A program made the translations under genes and the position numbers. The notes under the pieces are model-generated. The model was given only the letters and a program-made list of their open reading frames with translations, was not told the DNA's origin and searched no databases. A DNA stretch of 64,000 bases from Hydrangea macrophylla (taxonomy: Eukaryota; Streptophyta; Magnoliopsida; Cornales; Hydrangeaceae), in the NCBI GenBank assembly GCA_033977485.1, contig CM066982.1:12453218-12517217 (forward strand), written 5' to 3'. Shown here one piece after another: positions 11,530 through 23,195 of this stretch; position 1 is the stretch's first letter; the number at the start of each line of letters is the position of its first letter.

Positions 11530-12176
11530 CCCAATTCAGCTTGATACTTAAAGTAGAACAAGTTATCGTCCTTCACAACCCTAAATGGCGGTATTGTTGC
11601 TTTTTCAAGTACTTCCAATGCTTTTTTAAAAGCATCGTCGCTTTGATCATAGAAGGCTTGGTGTGTAATTCTCAAGTTTTCCTCCAATCACTTTTCACCA
11701 GGCCCCTCCCCTTCCAAGGAATGTAACATCTCCAAGAGAATGTGGTAAATCTTCCCGAGAGTCTCTTGATATTTATCTAAAATGTGTTTTAACCCCGTCT
11801 TATCCCTTTCTACATGTCTAACCAAGCCAGCTTACAGAAAGAGTAAAAAATGCACATTTACAACTCATTGTGTACGAGGAACACCTTTCCTAAGAGGATT
11901 GCGCTAACGAATTATACTTATAAACTTTACACTCTTCTCAACAACATAATGTTCTTTAAAATCTTCAAAGTTTTCCTTTTATCAGAAAATAATATGTTTT
12001 TACTTATTTATGGGTTAGACATGTTATAGGAAAAGCACAACTTCAGCCACCATGAATCAAAACAATGTGAAATACATAAGTTACAAAAATCTTACACCAT
12101 TTTTGTGCAGCGTACCAGTCTGTGTGGCAAGGTGAATGCTATCAGCACCTCCATTTACATCAAGCTGCTTAGCAAC
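11530..12176 (-). pseudogene. Host-gene remnant, two exon-like blocks, unidentified
   Basis: Minus-strand block A (12176-12096, 81 bp) is preceded by TTTTTAATCTCAG and followed by GTAAG; it encodes 27 residues beginning VAKQLDVNGGADSIHLATQ. Block B (11830-11530, 301 bp) is preceded by CTCTTTCTGTAAG and followed by GTAAG. It encodes about 100 residues including GLVRHVERDKTGLKHILDKY and ALEVLEKATIPPF, ending FYFKYQAELG, with one in-frame TGA at 11698-11700. Intact splice-like borders and balanced amino-acid use suggest a real former gene. The phases of A and B do not join directly, so at least one exon between them is missing or unseen. I do not recognise the family. Block A has a decayed second copy at about 53497-53580. 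Confidence 0.5.
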
Positions 12177-12209
12177 CTGAGATTAAAAAGGTTCAAAATT
12201 GTAAATATC

Positions 12210-12753
12210 TGTAACAACCCTAAAATTTCTATGTAAATAATTATTTTAATTATTATTTTCAGTTAGCAATATTATATGAGTGTGCCTATGTAAGACATGT
12301 GTTTGGAAAATTTTAAGTGTTTGGTGGACATAAAAAGTAAATCATGAGTGAGCGCGTTTAGTTTGGTAGTTATATTTTATTAATTTATATTTGTTAAAAA
12401 AAAAAGTGAAGGGTTGATATGTATTTTTGTTATATAGTGTTTACAGGCCCGCGAATGTGTTAAATAATGTAATTAACATTAAAACTTAGTACCGGGGTCA
12501 TAGGTACCCATTAGGCTACTCATTTTAACACTTTGTACTGCATTTTGGGCCCACATGAGGCTCTTTTGTGAGCCCATAAAAAGAAAAACGGGATTTAATA
12601 TATTTGTGTGTGTTTTATTGACATGTGTTGTGTGTGTAGTGTACATATATACTTATATTAAAAACCCTAGCCCCCATATTAAAACAAAAAGTGAAGAGAA
12701 GAAAAGAGAGAAGAAGAGAGAACAAACGTTTGTGTGTGTGTGTGTGTGTATAT

Positions 12754-12832
<79 letters not shown>

Positions 12833-14760
12833 GAAAAAGAAGAAGAAGAAAAGGGAGAAGAAAGAGAACGGTCCCGGGTTCGTGGTCACGTGTGGATCGT
12901 GGGGTATTCGTGATTGCCATTTTTTATCAACTAAATGAGTTAAACTTTGTGCATTCATATATATATATATATATACACGTATGTGTATGTATATACGGGA
13001 GTAATTAATTAGTACGTACATGTTTAATTTAATGGTTAGGGTTAAATCCTTGTAATGGATACACGCTATTGTTGAAGTAATCTAGATATTTTCTTTTCCC
13101 TTCGTGTGATTTTGTGATTATGATATTAGGGTATTCGAAAGGGTTAGGTAAATAGTTAGTTTGATAAAACCATATGTGAAATATTCATGGTGATTAAAAA
13201 ATATATGTGAAATTCATTTTTTTGTAATTTATACAGTTGCAGAAACTTGAGAAAATTATTAAAACATAGTGGCTTTGAATTTGAACATTCTGTCCGCGAA
13301 GGCCTGTAGGAAACGCGATTCTGCACACTTTTCGTCTAATGATATTTTTCATGATTCTGCACCGTTTGGGGAGAAATTGAAGATTTCAGTAGCAGTTTTT
13401 AGTATATTAAAATGTATGAAATTGGAGAAATATGATTCGTTGTGTTTTTTTTTTATTCGTTCGTATGACTTAATGAAAATTACTTAGAGATACATGAATT
13501 TTCATATAATGTTGAGCTATAAAAAAAATGGGTTAATTGATAAAACCCTTTATTGTAAGAAATTGGAATACATCTAAAAGTTAGAGATGTGATTGGATGA
13601 TAAGACGGAACTATGTGATAAACGTGAAATTCACAATTATTGGGATAATACGAACGATAAGTGATAATTGCAACATAGTTCTTTAGTGTTCACCGCTCCC
13701 GTTGTTGTGTTATTGTTTTTAGTAGCTCGCACTCTTTTGCCAGTGGCTTCGTGATCAAGCTGGCTTAAGACTTGTTGAGTGTACTTTTTGCCAGTGGCTT
13801 CGTGATCAAGCTGACCTAAGCCTTATGCCCGGCTTATTTGTTAGACGTCTAGGCATATTGACTGGCCTTCTGTGTGTATACCTGGTTTGGTTGATACCCC
13901 AACCAAACTAGCACCAGAGTGGATATTAGTAGTATGTCCGGGCACACATGGGATATATGTGTGGGTGTACCATGGAGGGTGGCCAAGTGGTGAACCTAGG
14001 GAACACAAAGATAAAGTAAAGGCTAATAAATAATGACAATGGAGTATTTCATAAGATTGATAAGTTTGGAATAATGAATGCGACGTTTAAGTTAGAATGT
14101 GAAAATGTTGTTTACGGACTTGTTTGCTTGGTTTGTGATAGTTTCTATTTCATTTTTCTATGTAATATATTCTATGTACAGGATGGTGGGTCCACTAACT
14201 TTTATGCAGGGTTGACTCACTATATTTTGGAATGGTAAGGTAGTAAGTGTAATTTATTTAAATTTTTCGGGTGAGACCTCATCGCCACCACATGGAAGGA
14301 AACTACCGCTTGTCCTGAAGTGTGAGTGGAACTACTCTCTTACCCGATAATTTCTTATTTTGCTGTGTGGTATTCTAAGGGACTGTGTGTTATCCCTAAG
14401 ACTTCGTTATTATGTATTTATTTAACTCACACCAGTACCGTGTGTACTGACCCGTGTGATTTTATCACCGGGTGCGTTCTTCGTGGAGCGTAGCCGGGTT
14501 CTTATTTTCAGGAATAGTTCGTGTTAGCGGTTGGAGTAAATTTTGTGATTCAGAGTTCTACGAGTGGATTTTAATTGTTATTTATTTTGCTTCGTGATCT
14601 TGATTTATTTATTTCTTGGCATTGTGGGCCATGTTGTATTTTATTATTTTGGGGTTATGGGACGATTGTAGTAGCTCTGATTCAAGATTTGTAAAAATGT
14701 GGATTTCTTATTTTGTTATGGCAATAGAATTCTCTTTATTATTGTAAATTGTAATTTACA
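12210..14760 (+). mobile_element. Solo LTR with TGTAA...TTACA ends (2551 bp)
   Basis: Starts TGTAACAACCC and ends GTAATTTACA, an inverted terminal pair. No PBS, PPT or coding domain adjoins it. Internal features are a (GT)n/(GA)n tract (12731-12825), a (TA)n tract (12957-12975) and a direct repeat of TTTTGCCAGTGGCTTCGTG at about 13733 and 13787. The left flank is gene-remnant DNA ending ATATC; the right flank is the interior of a Tat LTR starting ATCTA. The flanks do not form a target duplication, so the LTR was joined to one or both neighbours by recombination or deletion rather than by simple insertion. The parent family is unknown, probably Ty3. Confidence 0.65.
12731..12825. repeat. (GT)n/(GA)n compound microsatellite
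   Basis: GT units with two TATGTG interruptions to 12783, then GA units to about 12825. Overlapping frames on both strands are products of these repeats. Confidence 0.95.
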
Positions 14761-14876
14761 ATCTAGGACTTCCAAAGATGATTCAAGCTCTTCAAAGGAC
14801 TATCCAACTTTAAATGGAAAGCAAAAAGAGAAAAATGGAAAATAGAGCCCAAAACAGCACTTGACCTCTTTTATGG

Positions 14877-15089
14877 CAGTCACGGGTTGCCGTTGCGGCA
14901 GTCAGTGAGCGCCGCTGTGGCAGTCAGTGAGCACCGCTACGGCAGTCACCAATTGCCGCATTTTTACATCAAGTGCCGTAAAAAATGGATTCCCAGAAAA
15001 GACGACAGTCCCTGGAGTTGTCTGCGGCATTCAGTGAATGCCGCATCGGCATTTACTGAGTGCCGCTTCCATCTCCGTTGAGTGCCGCA
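14877..15089. repeat. GCGGCA/TGCCGC palindrome array, 5' LTR copy
   Basis: Alternating GCGGCA-type and TGCCGC-type hexamers joined by GTCAGTGAG-like or TTCAGTGAA-like spacers form several overlapping dyads. They lie upstream of the TATA-like motif, so in U3. Confidence 0.8.
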
Positions 15090-15195
15090 TTTTTGTAACA
15101 GCCAGCTGTTATACAACACATTTTATACTATCAAAAGGATGCCTAAATTAGGGTTTTTTTGCTCTAAAATGACTGAAATACCCCTCCAAATTTGT

Positions 15196-15204
15196 CTATA
15201 AATA
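15196..15204 (+). promoter_or_regulatory. Putative TATA box, Tat 5' LTR
   Basis: CTATAAATA downstream of the palindrome array; the 3' LTR has the same motif at about 51159-51167. Likely core promoter of the element, from position and sequence only. Confidence 0.5.
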
Positions 15205-17301
15205 AAGGATGAATATCCTCTTGCAAGGAGTTGGTTGTTTTAAGGTTAGAATTTTCTTTGAATCTAGAGGTTGTATTAGTTCTCCAAGTTTTAAAACTTT
15301 CAAAATTTTTTCTCTAAACACAATTAAAAGCTAGTTTTAGAAGAGTTGAAGAGGGTGGAAAGCTTGATTAGTCTTTGGAAGTTCTTCAAAATAAAAAACT
15401 TGAGGATATTTTGAAGGTAAAACTTTGAATTAATTAGTCTTTCTAATCACAAATATACTTAGAGTCTTTGAATTTTCTTTTCCTCTCCCTTTTAGTCTTT
15501 GAGATTCATGAGACCCTCAATGTCTTACTTGAATCCTTAGACTTGAAATCCTTTAATTCCTTTGTATGCTCATGATTTACAAGGAAGTTGAAGTTGATAA
15601 TAGTACACTTGATTAATAAATCTAAACCTATCTCCATGGTTTAGGTTTGTTATGTTTAGGTCTCATGAAATTTCTCCATATTTCTTTGAGACTTTCAAGA
15701 TGTGAATGTAGTTAGTCTCCCATGACCATCAAATGGTAGGAGAGGTGGTGTGGTTCAAGCCAAGTTCCATGGCTCAAATTAGTTAACAAATTTGTATTTG
15801 AATAAATGATGTAGTGAGTTCACAATCTGTTTTTGATCATAGATTTTTGGTTGAACATCGAACCGTTAGAACTAAATGAAACTAACGGGAAAGTGTTTGT
15901 AACTCAAAGTTCTACCACTGTAATTTTTGTTTTAAGGTAGTTTCATGTTTGGAGTGGTTTGGTCAAGGGTTTTGTGGAACAACTATAATCTGTCCAGAGC
16001 TTCAGAACAGTAACACTCTTTTGAAATAAGCAAATCAGAACCTTAATCAAGCACTCTTGAGCCAAAATAAATTTTTCTAAGTAGTTTAATGTGTTAGGAA
16101 GCTACCCTAAAAAGACCAAAGCATTTGTGATTTTATTACTATTTTTAGAAAATCATACAAAAACTCTAGATGGAGAGTTGTAAGTCCTTGAGTGATGTCT
16201 AGTGTGTGTCTAATTACCAGAGATCTAATCGTTGAAATCTTGATTTTCTTTTTGGGTTAGAAACTAGTCACACAGAGACATCTTGTGTCCAAATATCATC
16301 AAGATCAAACCACGGGAAGTATGTTTTCTATTTCTTTGAAGTTATGATCTGGTCTCAGCAATTTTCATAATTCTGTCACAACTTTGATATATCTTGCAAA
16401 CAATAGTCTAAATGATCTCTCCATGACCTAGGGCTTAAACCATGTGTTAATAATGATTAGTTAAGCTTAAATATAGAGGCTAAATGATCCAAACCAAGGA
16501 ATAATACAATAGCTTATTCTTGTTCATGTAGTCATGAACATTCATCCATATAGATCGGTATTAGAATTCATAATTGCGTCATTTCCTCTACTTGATAGAA
16601 TTAAGCTAGGCATTTAGGAATAATTATTCGATATTATACATTCTTCCTAAAGTATGTGGAGTAATCCTTGTTTTACAGCGCATTTGAGGTACAACTTATC
16701 AACCCTTTCTCTAGTTTACTTAATTCCTTGATTTTTTATTGATATGACCTCATGCGCGACACATTAGAATTAGGATGTTGCCTTATGTGAATACATGTGA
16801 TTAGAGACCTTTTCTTAGGTTTTACTTTCTATTCGTATGCATTGCATGTTTAATATTCGCGGCATGGATCCCGGGTAAGTACTATAGTTCCCTATTTGCA
16901 TATCATATTGCTTGCTACTTGAATTATGTGATTTTTGAATGATATTTTATCACTTGCAATCTTATACCCTTTAGACATGTTTTTGTAATGTATATATATA
17001 CATATGTATTAGTTGAGGGCACATTTAGATTAATAACTCGATTAAAAGGATGTTGAGTAGAGGTCTATGGCGAGATAGGGTGAGAGAGGGTGTTTTAGTC
17101 CGCCGGGTTCCTTCCTCTCTCATTCCATAATCCCCGGACCTAGTCAATCTCTGGTTTCTAAAAATATCAGTTTCCTTTAAAATGGTTTCTTAATTTTCCT
17201 TTTAAAAATTAAGTGGCGACTCATTGTTTTATGTTTTGAAATTTGAAAAAGATTTTAAAAGAAAAGCTATGGGTAAAAGAAAAATTGCGATATCCACAAT
17301 C

Positions 17302-17351
17302 TAGCGATTCTGCTGGGGATCGAACCCAGAATCTCTGGTTTCGCAGACCAG
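17302..17351 (+). other. Extended primer-binding site, 50 nt antisense to tRNA-Arg
   Basis: Three bases after the LTR end. The reverse complement reads as the 3' part of plant tRNA-Arg(ACG): anticodon arm, variable loop, T-arm with GGGTTCGATCCC and acceptor strand. Compared with the tRNA sequence as I know it there are about four mismatches over 50 nt. Ordinary PBSs are about 12-18 nt. The match stops exactly at the 5' base of the anticodon stem (tRNA position 27). Tat/Ogre elements are known to use tRNA-Arg. This is not a tRNA gene: the 5' half is absent and the orientation is antisense. Confidence 0.75.
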
Positions 17352-18591
17352 AATTTCTTGATTTTGGGTTCACTCGAGGATTAGACTTGAAAAACATCAT
17401 TTTAATCAAATTAATCAATCTTTTTGTGCCTACTGCATTTCACTTGCATGTCTCGCCAGTCGATTGCACGGAACTATGACCTTGGAGGCTCGGAGTAACC
17501 CGGTCGGTCAAGTAATCATGGGACCGTATGATCACCCTTGATCTCGTACCATGTGTTGGTATATGAAGCATCCTATCGGGTGTGTGTCAAGGGTCCCTTA
17601 TTTGACCAAAACCCAGCTTTTGCATAGTAGCTTCCATAGAACCTTTCAAATCTTAGGAAATTAATTCTTGATTAGGATTTATGTGCTAGGGAGTTTTGTA
17701 TGCCCGAAAAGGGATTACTTGAGATGATGACGATACTTGCTTGATGAAAGATGTATAATCTTTTAAATCACCTTTTAGCAATTTCTCCTCATGTCCCACG
17801 AGATTTAGAGAACATGCCAAACCTTGATTATAAGATTATACTTCTTTTATCATGTTAGCTAAGCATCATTGACCTTGTATGCATCCAAATTCAAGAAAAG
17901 TACGGAGACAATCCGATCTTGTGATCCTTCTACCCAAGAGTTATAAAATTCACTTTCGAGAGCAAACAAGATTTTGATAAACCACCATTCTTTATCCCAA
18001 AATGTTTTTCGGTCAAGCAAAGCTCCAAACTAACCTCTGTTAAGGTATATTTTCACATGATCATCTTCTAAGGAAAAATCCAAAAATTTTGGGAATTGTT
18101 TTTGGAAGAAATGCTCTTCAAATGAATTTCAAAGCAAACTTTCAACCCAATCATCTTTATTGAGAAATATTTTCACATCCTTATTTTTAAATAAAAGATT
18201 AAAAATCCTTGACAATCATTTTTGAAAGATCTCATCATTTAAAGAAATACTTTTTCGAATTTTTTTTGAATATCCACTTGACATGGGTGAGGATCTTATG
18301 TGCTTATGTGTTTATGTGTTAGGATCATAATTTTCTTTTCTTTGGCATATCGAATAGGCACACACACACATGCATTGCATCCGTGTGACATATAAAAGAG
18401 AGTTTTTACCAAGTGTCTTTAAAAAACAATATATATATATGTGTGTGTGTGTGTGACAAAAGGAAGCGAATAAAAGTTTTTTAGAAGGGAAAATTTAAAC
18501 ATTTTTTGTAGGGGCAAAAATAGCATCAAGTTCAAATCAAGCCTGGTTTAGGGATCCCACAGCGAGGTTAGTAAGAAGAGAAGACGTTGAA
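17352..18591 (+). other. 5' leader of the Tat element
   Basis: About 1.2 kb of non-coding sequence between the PBS and gag, with AT-rich blocks and a (TA)n(GT)n tract at about 18429-18455. Reverse-complement homology to this leader occurs at about 53980-54700, which identifies the second, inverted Tat fragment. No upstream ORF of the kind seen in some Ogre elements is recognisable. Confidence 0.6.
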
Positions 18592-19558
18592 ATGGCAGAA
18601 GAAAGGAACAACGAGGAAGTAACCGGGTTGAGAACACTGGTAGAACAACAAGCAGAGCAAATGAGGCGGTAAGCCAAAAATATGAACCGTATGATGGGAA
18701 TGATAGAAGCACTGAATCGCCGACCACCGCCTGTAATTCCGCCGGTTATGGACCCACCTCTAAGGGGGAAGGAGATTTGTTTGATGATCAGGAGAGACAG
18801 TGGACTGATGCGCAGCAGGCCAACAGGGAAAGGGATAAAGCTGAGAAAGAGAGGCTACTAACCGAGAAGATAGATAAGCTGGAAAGGGTAATGCGCAAGG
18901 CTCAGGGAGTTGACACTTATTTGCTGGAACTAGAAGGTTTATATGATGGGGTTTGTGAGGTACTACCTGCCGGATTCAAAATGCCGGTCTTTGACAAGTT
19001 TGATGGAACCGGAAACCCTCGAAGTCATATCCGAATGTGCATAGCCGCCTTTCAACCAAGTAGTTTGAGCGCAACCATGATGGCTGTCTTGTTCCAGCAA
19101 ACATTAACCAGAGCCGCACTGTCGTGGTACCTTACATTCAAGCCGAGCAAAACCAGGGTCTGGGAAGAGGTGATTAAAGCATTTATGGCACAGTATGAAT
19201 ACAATCAGGACCTGGATGTCATAATTCGAGATTTGGAGACCACTAGGTAGGGAAACAAAGAATCATTCACTGAGTATTTGAGTAGGTGGAGAGGAAAAGT
19301 AGCTAAGATGGTACAGAGGCCGTCCGAGAAAATACAGATCTGAATGTTGATGAAGAACCTTCAACCTGTCTATCAAGAGAAAATGAGATTCCAGTCGATC
19401 AACACTTTTGCTGAAGTATTTGATGTAGGGACTCGGATCAAAGATGCAATCTAAGAGGGAGTGATAAAAAAGGAGGAACAGCCAAACCGGTCTATGGATC
19501 CAATGGTGGACAGTCGGGAGGGCATTCTGGCCCCACTGATGTCAACGCACTAAACGGG
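18592..19558 (+). pseudogene. Tat gag, N-terminal and capsid region (broken)
   Basis: ATG 18592 opens a frame beginning MAEERNNEEVTGL. A TAA at about 18670 and a frameshift in the G-run near 18765 move the reading to the frame of 18777-19250. That frame holds a charged coiled-coil-like segment and the Ty3 gag capsid core: PVFDKFDGTGNP, ALSWYLTFKPS and VIKAFMAQYEYN. After the TAG at 19248-19250 the same frame continues recognisably (ESFTEYLSRWRGK) with a TGA near 19341 and another stop near 19453. Gag normally forms the virus-like particle that packages element RNA. This copy cannot encode it. Confidence 0.85.
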
Positions 19559-21376
19559 CCAGAGAGGAAATTTGACATAACACCAAGGAGAGGGGGGGAC
19601 AAAGCACCAAGAAAATTCTCAGATCTAGGAGTGTCACTGTCAACCGCTCTCGATAGGTTGTTAGCAAAAGGGCATCTTCGTCAGTTGGAACCTCAATCTC
19701 TACCAAATTCGCCTCTGCCAAATTTTCAAGGGGATCTCTTTTGCAAATTCCACCAACAGAAGGGCCACTCAACGGATCGTTGCATGAGGTTAAGGCACAA
19801 AATCCAAGATCTTATTGATAACAAGGTGATATCGGAACCGCCTGCCAGAGCTCTGAATGTCACAAGAAATCCACTACCAAACCACCATACTGTACCACCA
19901 CCACAAGGCCTCTATTTCTTGGGGATAGAAAAAACCATCATTGATCCGTCTAGGCTAATCACTAGGGCTGGGACACTAAGAAGGCCTTATCAGCTGATGG
20001 AGAATCTGATAATCTGTACCTTAGAGGGTGCTTCGAAGGGATGTGAAGAGGAAAAAGCAAAACAGATGGAATGGTGGGTTCAGGAAACGGGCAATATAGA
20101 TCAGATAGAGGACGATTTATGGTATAAAAGTGATGAAGAGGTGGAAACCGAAAACGAAAGTTTGGAAAGAGTCTCAGAGACCGACAATTTGTGGATGAGA
20201 GAAGAAGTCAGTCATTTGACCCGGTCAGGCAGACACTTCAAGCCACACGAGTTAGAGGAAGATCACCTGGGAAGGGATCTAGACATAGGAAAGGGAAAAA
20301 TGGATGAAGAAGCAGAAGAAGATAGGGTCCTGAAACAATTGAAGAAAACCCAGGCTAACATCACTATTTGGGGTTTGCTAATCGCTTCCAAAAGCTACAG
20401 ACAAGCAGTCTTGGATGTTCTAAATCAGTCAGATGTTTCCATTAACACGACCCCAGAAGATCTTGTGGGGTTGATCGGCAGAAACTCAACCCTGTACGTC
20501 ACCATCAAATGCTTGGGAAACACCGTGCCTGCTTGCCTGGTTGACAATGGATCAGCTCTGAATGTATGTCCTTTTCGAACAGCTAAGCGAATGGGTCTGG
20601 ATGAGTCAACATTCATCTCGTCAGAACAAAGGGTAAGGGAATATGATAATACCTAGACGATGGTCATGGGAATTGTTTTTCTCAATCTCACTACCGGTCC
20701 TGTAAACAAAGAAGCCGAATTCCAAATCATTGACATTCCCGCTTCCTTCAATCTGCTGCTAGGGAGGCCATGGTTAGATAGTTTGGGTGTTATACCTTCG
20801 ACAATCCATCAGAAGGTTAAATATGTCTGGGAGAACAAAATCTGTGATATCCTCGGGGATAGTTGGGTCTGGTTGTCCGAAGCATCATCAAGCGCACCGA
20901 TTTTAGAACTTCAGTTGCAAAAAGAGGAAGCAGACTTGGGAGGGTTTGAATTCGTTAACATGATGGAAGGTGAGAAGACAAGAGAGTTCTTGCCACTTTA
21001 CTTTGATCAGTATGCAAGCCAGTTGGTCGCAGGGATTATGAAGAAGATAGGTTTCTTTCCAGGTATGGGACTGGGGAAGAAACATCAGGGTCTGCTAGAG
21101 TTTCCAAAGATCCCTACTCAGACTAACACTCATGGTCTGGGGTATCAACAGTCAAAGAAAGAGCTGAGAGATAAGAAGAAGGCAATTGATGCACCATTAG
21201 ATCCATACCTGAAGACGCTCAATAGGTACTTTGTGAAAGAAGGAGAGGATTTTCCCTATTGTGGCTTCACAGAACCATGGGTAGATCAGAAGGACAAGTG
21301 TATTAAGCCTGAGTTTGGATCTTCTTCTCCCAAGAATTCTCTGAGTATTAGGATCCATACCTATAGATACCCTTAA
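19559..21376 (+). pseudogene. Tat gag C-terminus, aspartic protease and G-patch
   Basis: One frame from about 19540 to 21376 with a single TAG at 20654-20656. Near the start is FCKFHQQKGHSTDRC, the Cys/His motif of Tat gag. The protease follows: LVDNGSALNV (active-site Asp in D-N-G rather than D-S/T-G) and, after the stop, FNLLLGRPWLDSLG. Next comes a G-patch, IGFFPGMGLGKKHQG, about residues 125-140 of the segment after the stop; G-patches after the protease are known in this lineage. The region is reached from gag only by a frameshift. The Asn in the protease motif may be damage or a lineage variant. Confidence 0.85.
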
Positions 21377-22222
21377 AGTCAGCTACTGTAAAAGATTGGA
21401 TTGGTGCGCTGGATGACTCAGTCATGAAGAACCTATTGGGCGAGGAAAGCATAGAAGCTAAGGGAACGGGCCAAGAAGGGGTCGTGGAAGACAAGACCAG
21501 AAAAGAACACACTGGGGGATTGGTAGAAGAGATGCAAGGCAAAGAGAACGGCATAGAAAGGACCGAGAAGCCAGAAATGAGGGAGATTACCAAGACAGGG
21601 GAACTAGAAGACTGCTTCATCACCGATCTAGGATGAGAAAGCAAGAAAGAGTGGGTTTTTGAGTCTAGTGATAGGTATCCCCGACACCTAGAGTCTGTAA
21701 TGGCCCAAATGAGGCGTCTTTCAATTTCTATGTCTGTTGTAATTGCTCCAAAGAAAATCAATGAAAACATGACCAATTCTACCTACTCGAATGCGCTTAA
21801 TGAATGTGATGAATATGATGATCATGAAATACCAGATGAATTACAAAAGTTAATCAAAAAAGAAAAAGAATCTGCATGTAAAATCATTGAGAACACTCTA
21901 ACGATCAATCTAGGAAATGAAGATAATCCTCAAAATGTTTTTATTGGCTCTACACTTAGCAAAGAAGAAAGCGAATAATTAGTCAAACTATTAAGTGAAT
22001 TCAAAGATGTTTTTGCATGGTCTTATAATGATATGCCAGACATTGATCCAGAAATAGTCCAACACCACATCCCCGTCTTCCCAATTCCAAACCTGTAAAA
22101 CAAAAATTGAGGCGAATGAGGCCTGAATGGGCACTCAAAGTCAAAGAGGAAGTTAAAAAGCAGTTAAGAGCCAAATTCTTATTGGTCACCGAGTATCCAG
22201 AATGGATTACCAATATAGTGCC
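21377..22222 (+). pseudogene. Tat pol: linker and start of reverse transcriptase
   Basis: After a frameshift near 21365 the frame runs to a TGA near 21634, then to a TAA at 21976-21978, and after another shift near 22075 into the RT N-terminus. Visible landmarks are LLSEFKDVFAWSYNDMP (start of the RT-proximal region), RMRPEWALKVKEEV and FLVTEYPEWITNIV. The sequence stops inside the RT domain where the Athila LTR begins. The next residues are encoded from 36783 on. Confidence 0.8.
22218..22222 (+). repeat. Target-site duplication GTGCC (left copy)
   Basis: GTGCC precedes the 5' LTR and recurs immediately after the 3' LTR at 36783-36787. The interrupted RT frame resumes across it. Confidence 0.95.
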
Positions 22223-22474
22223 TGACAAGCGGGTGTATTTGTAGAATATAACCGCGCTAAAAGAGAAAAATGCACTAGGAAAGTCTACAATTCCCCTGTT
22301 TATCTGCAATTTGAATTACAATACCAGTTTTTGCACAAATTGATTAAACTATGATAAGTGGTATTGTTTTAGTGATTATTTGTGCAGATCACTGCTGCTG
22401 TGTACAGGATTGAAGAGTATTGATAAAAGGAAGTGTTTGAGCCTGATGAAGAAAACTCAAAGCTGAAATAGAAG

Positions 22475-22584
22475 TTTCGAGCGATCGAGAGTTTTCGAGC
22501 GATTGACGTTTCGATCGATCGACTGTAGTTCAAGCGATTGAAGTTTCTGGAAGTTAGATCGATCGAGAGTTTTTGATCGATCGA
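22475..22584. repeat. TCGATCGA palindrome array 1 (5' LTR, U3)
   Basis: Repeated TTCGAGCGAT, TTTCGATCGATCGA and GATCGATCGAGAG units with spacers around 20 bp. The 3' LTR copy is at about 35397-35506 and has several substitutions in the units. Confidence 0.85.
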
Positions 22585-22652
22585 ACATGCCTTTTATCAG
22601 AATTTACGCGCACGCAGCAGAAACGGGATTTAACCCTAGTATTAGGTTGTAG

Positions 22653-22666
22653 CTATATATATATAT
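22653..22666 (+). promoter_or_regulatory. Putative TATA box, Athila 5' LTR
   Basis: CTATATATATATAT, matched by a run two bases shorter at about 35573-35584 in the 3' LTR. Likely transcription start region some 30 bp downstream; inferred from sequence. Confidence 0.55.
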
Positions 22667-23087
22667 TCATTTCGTTTACGTCCCAGGAGAACGCCCCACT
22701 TGTTTTCATCAGTTTTCATAGGGAAGAGAGAGTTTTTCTTGTGGTTTCTTTTGTAGGTTTTTCAAGATTCAACGTTGTTAGATTGGATTGGTTGTAGTAA
22801 TACAAGTTTTTCTCGTTCCAGGTTCTTTATTACTGTTCTATTTATATGCTGCATTGAGTTAATCACAGTTTAGTTCTTCAAGCTTTGAATATTGCATGTT
22901 AGATAGGTAAAAACCATTATTTTCATAGTTTTAATGAAAAACTTGCAACCAAACGTTACCTTAATGACTTTTTACGTTAAAAATAAATCTGATACTTCCC
23001 AGACCATGTTTGAGTAGTTCGGGGTTGGGGAATCGCGATGAAATCGTGATTTCAGACCTCTGCCATGCACTAGTTTTATTCCTGTGT

Positions 23088-23195
23088 TCGATCGATCTAA
23101 TGTAGTTCGATCGATCGGACCGGAGACACAGTCGAGCGTCGATCGATCGAGAGATGAAGTGTTTCGATCGATCGAATGCGCGTCGAGCAATCGAG
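23088..23195. repeat. TCGATCGA palindrome array 2 (5' LTR, R/U5)
   Basis: Units such as TTCGATCGATC and GTCGATCGATCGAGAG. The 3' LTR counterpart (about 36007-36126) is 12 bp longer through an extra GATCGAACGTAGT-like unit. Confidence 0.85.

Larger units (their letters stand above)
14761..17298 (+). repeat. 5' LTR of the Tat element (first ~80 bp missing)
   Basis: Aligns along its whole length with 50681-53260 of the 3' LTR. It starts at ATCTAGGACTTCC, so the first 80 bp of the LTR are absent and the solo LTR ending at 14760 takes their place. It contains the GCGGCA/TGCCGC palindrome array (about 14877-15089), a TATA-like CTATAAATA at 15196-15204, and ends GCGATATCCACA. It is 42 bp shorter than the matching part of the 3' LTR, the size of the extra array unit there. 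Confidence 0.85.

Noticed and set aside
12555..13021. Overlapping frames over (GT)n/(GA)n
   Set aside because: Microsatellite artefacts inside an LTR.
6660..14760. One retrotransposon bounded by the LTRs at 6660 and 12210
   Set aside because: The two LTRs have different termini (TGTCA...TGACA versus TGTAA...TTACA) and sequence, and nothing between them is retroviral coding DNA.
17302..17351. tRNA gene
   Set aside because: Only the 3' 50 nt of tRNA-Arg are matched, in antisense, three bases after an LTR end. The 5' acceptor strand and D-arm are absent.
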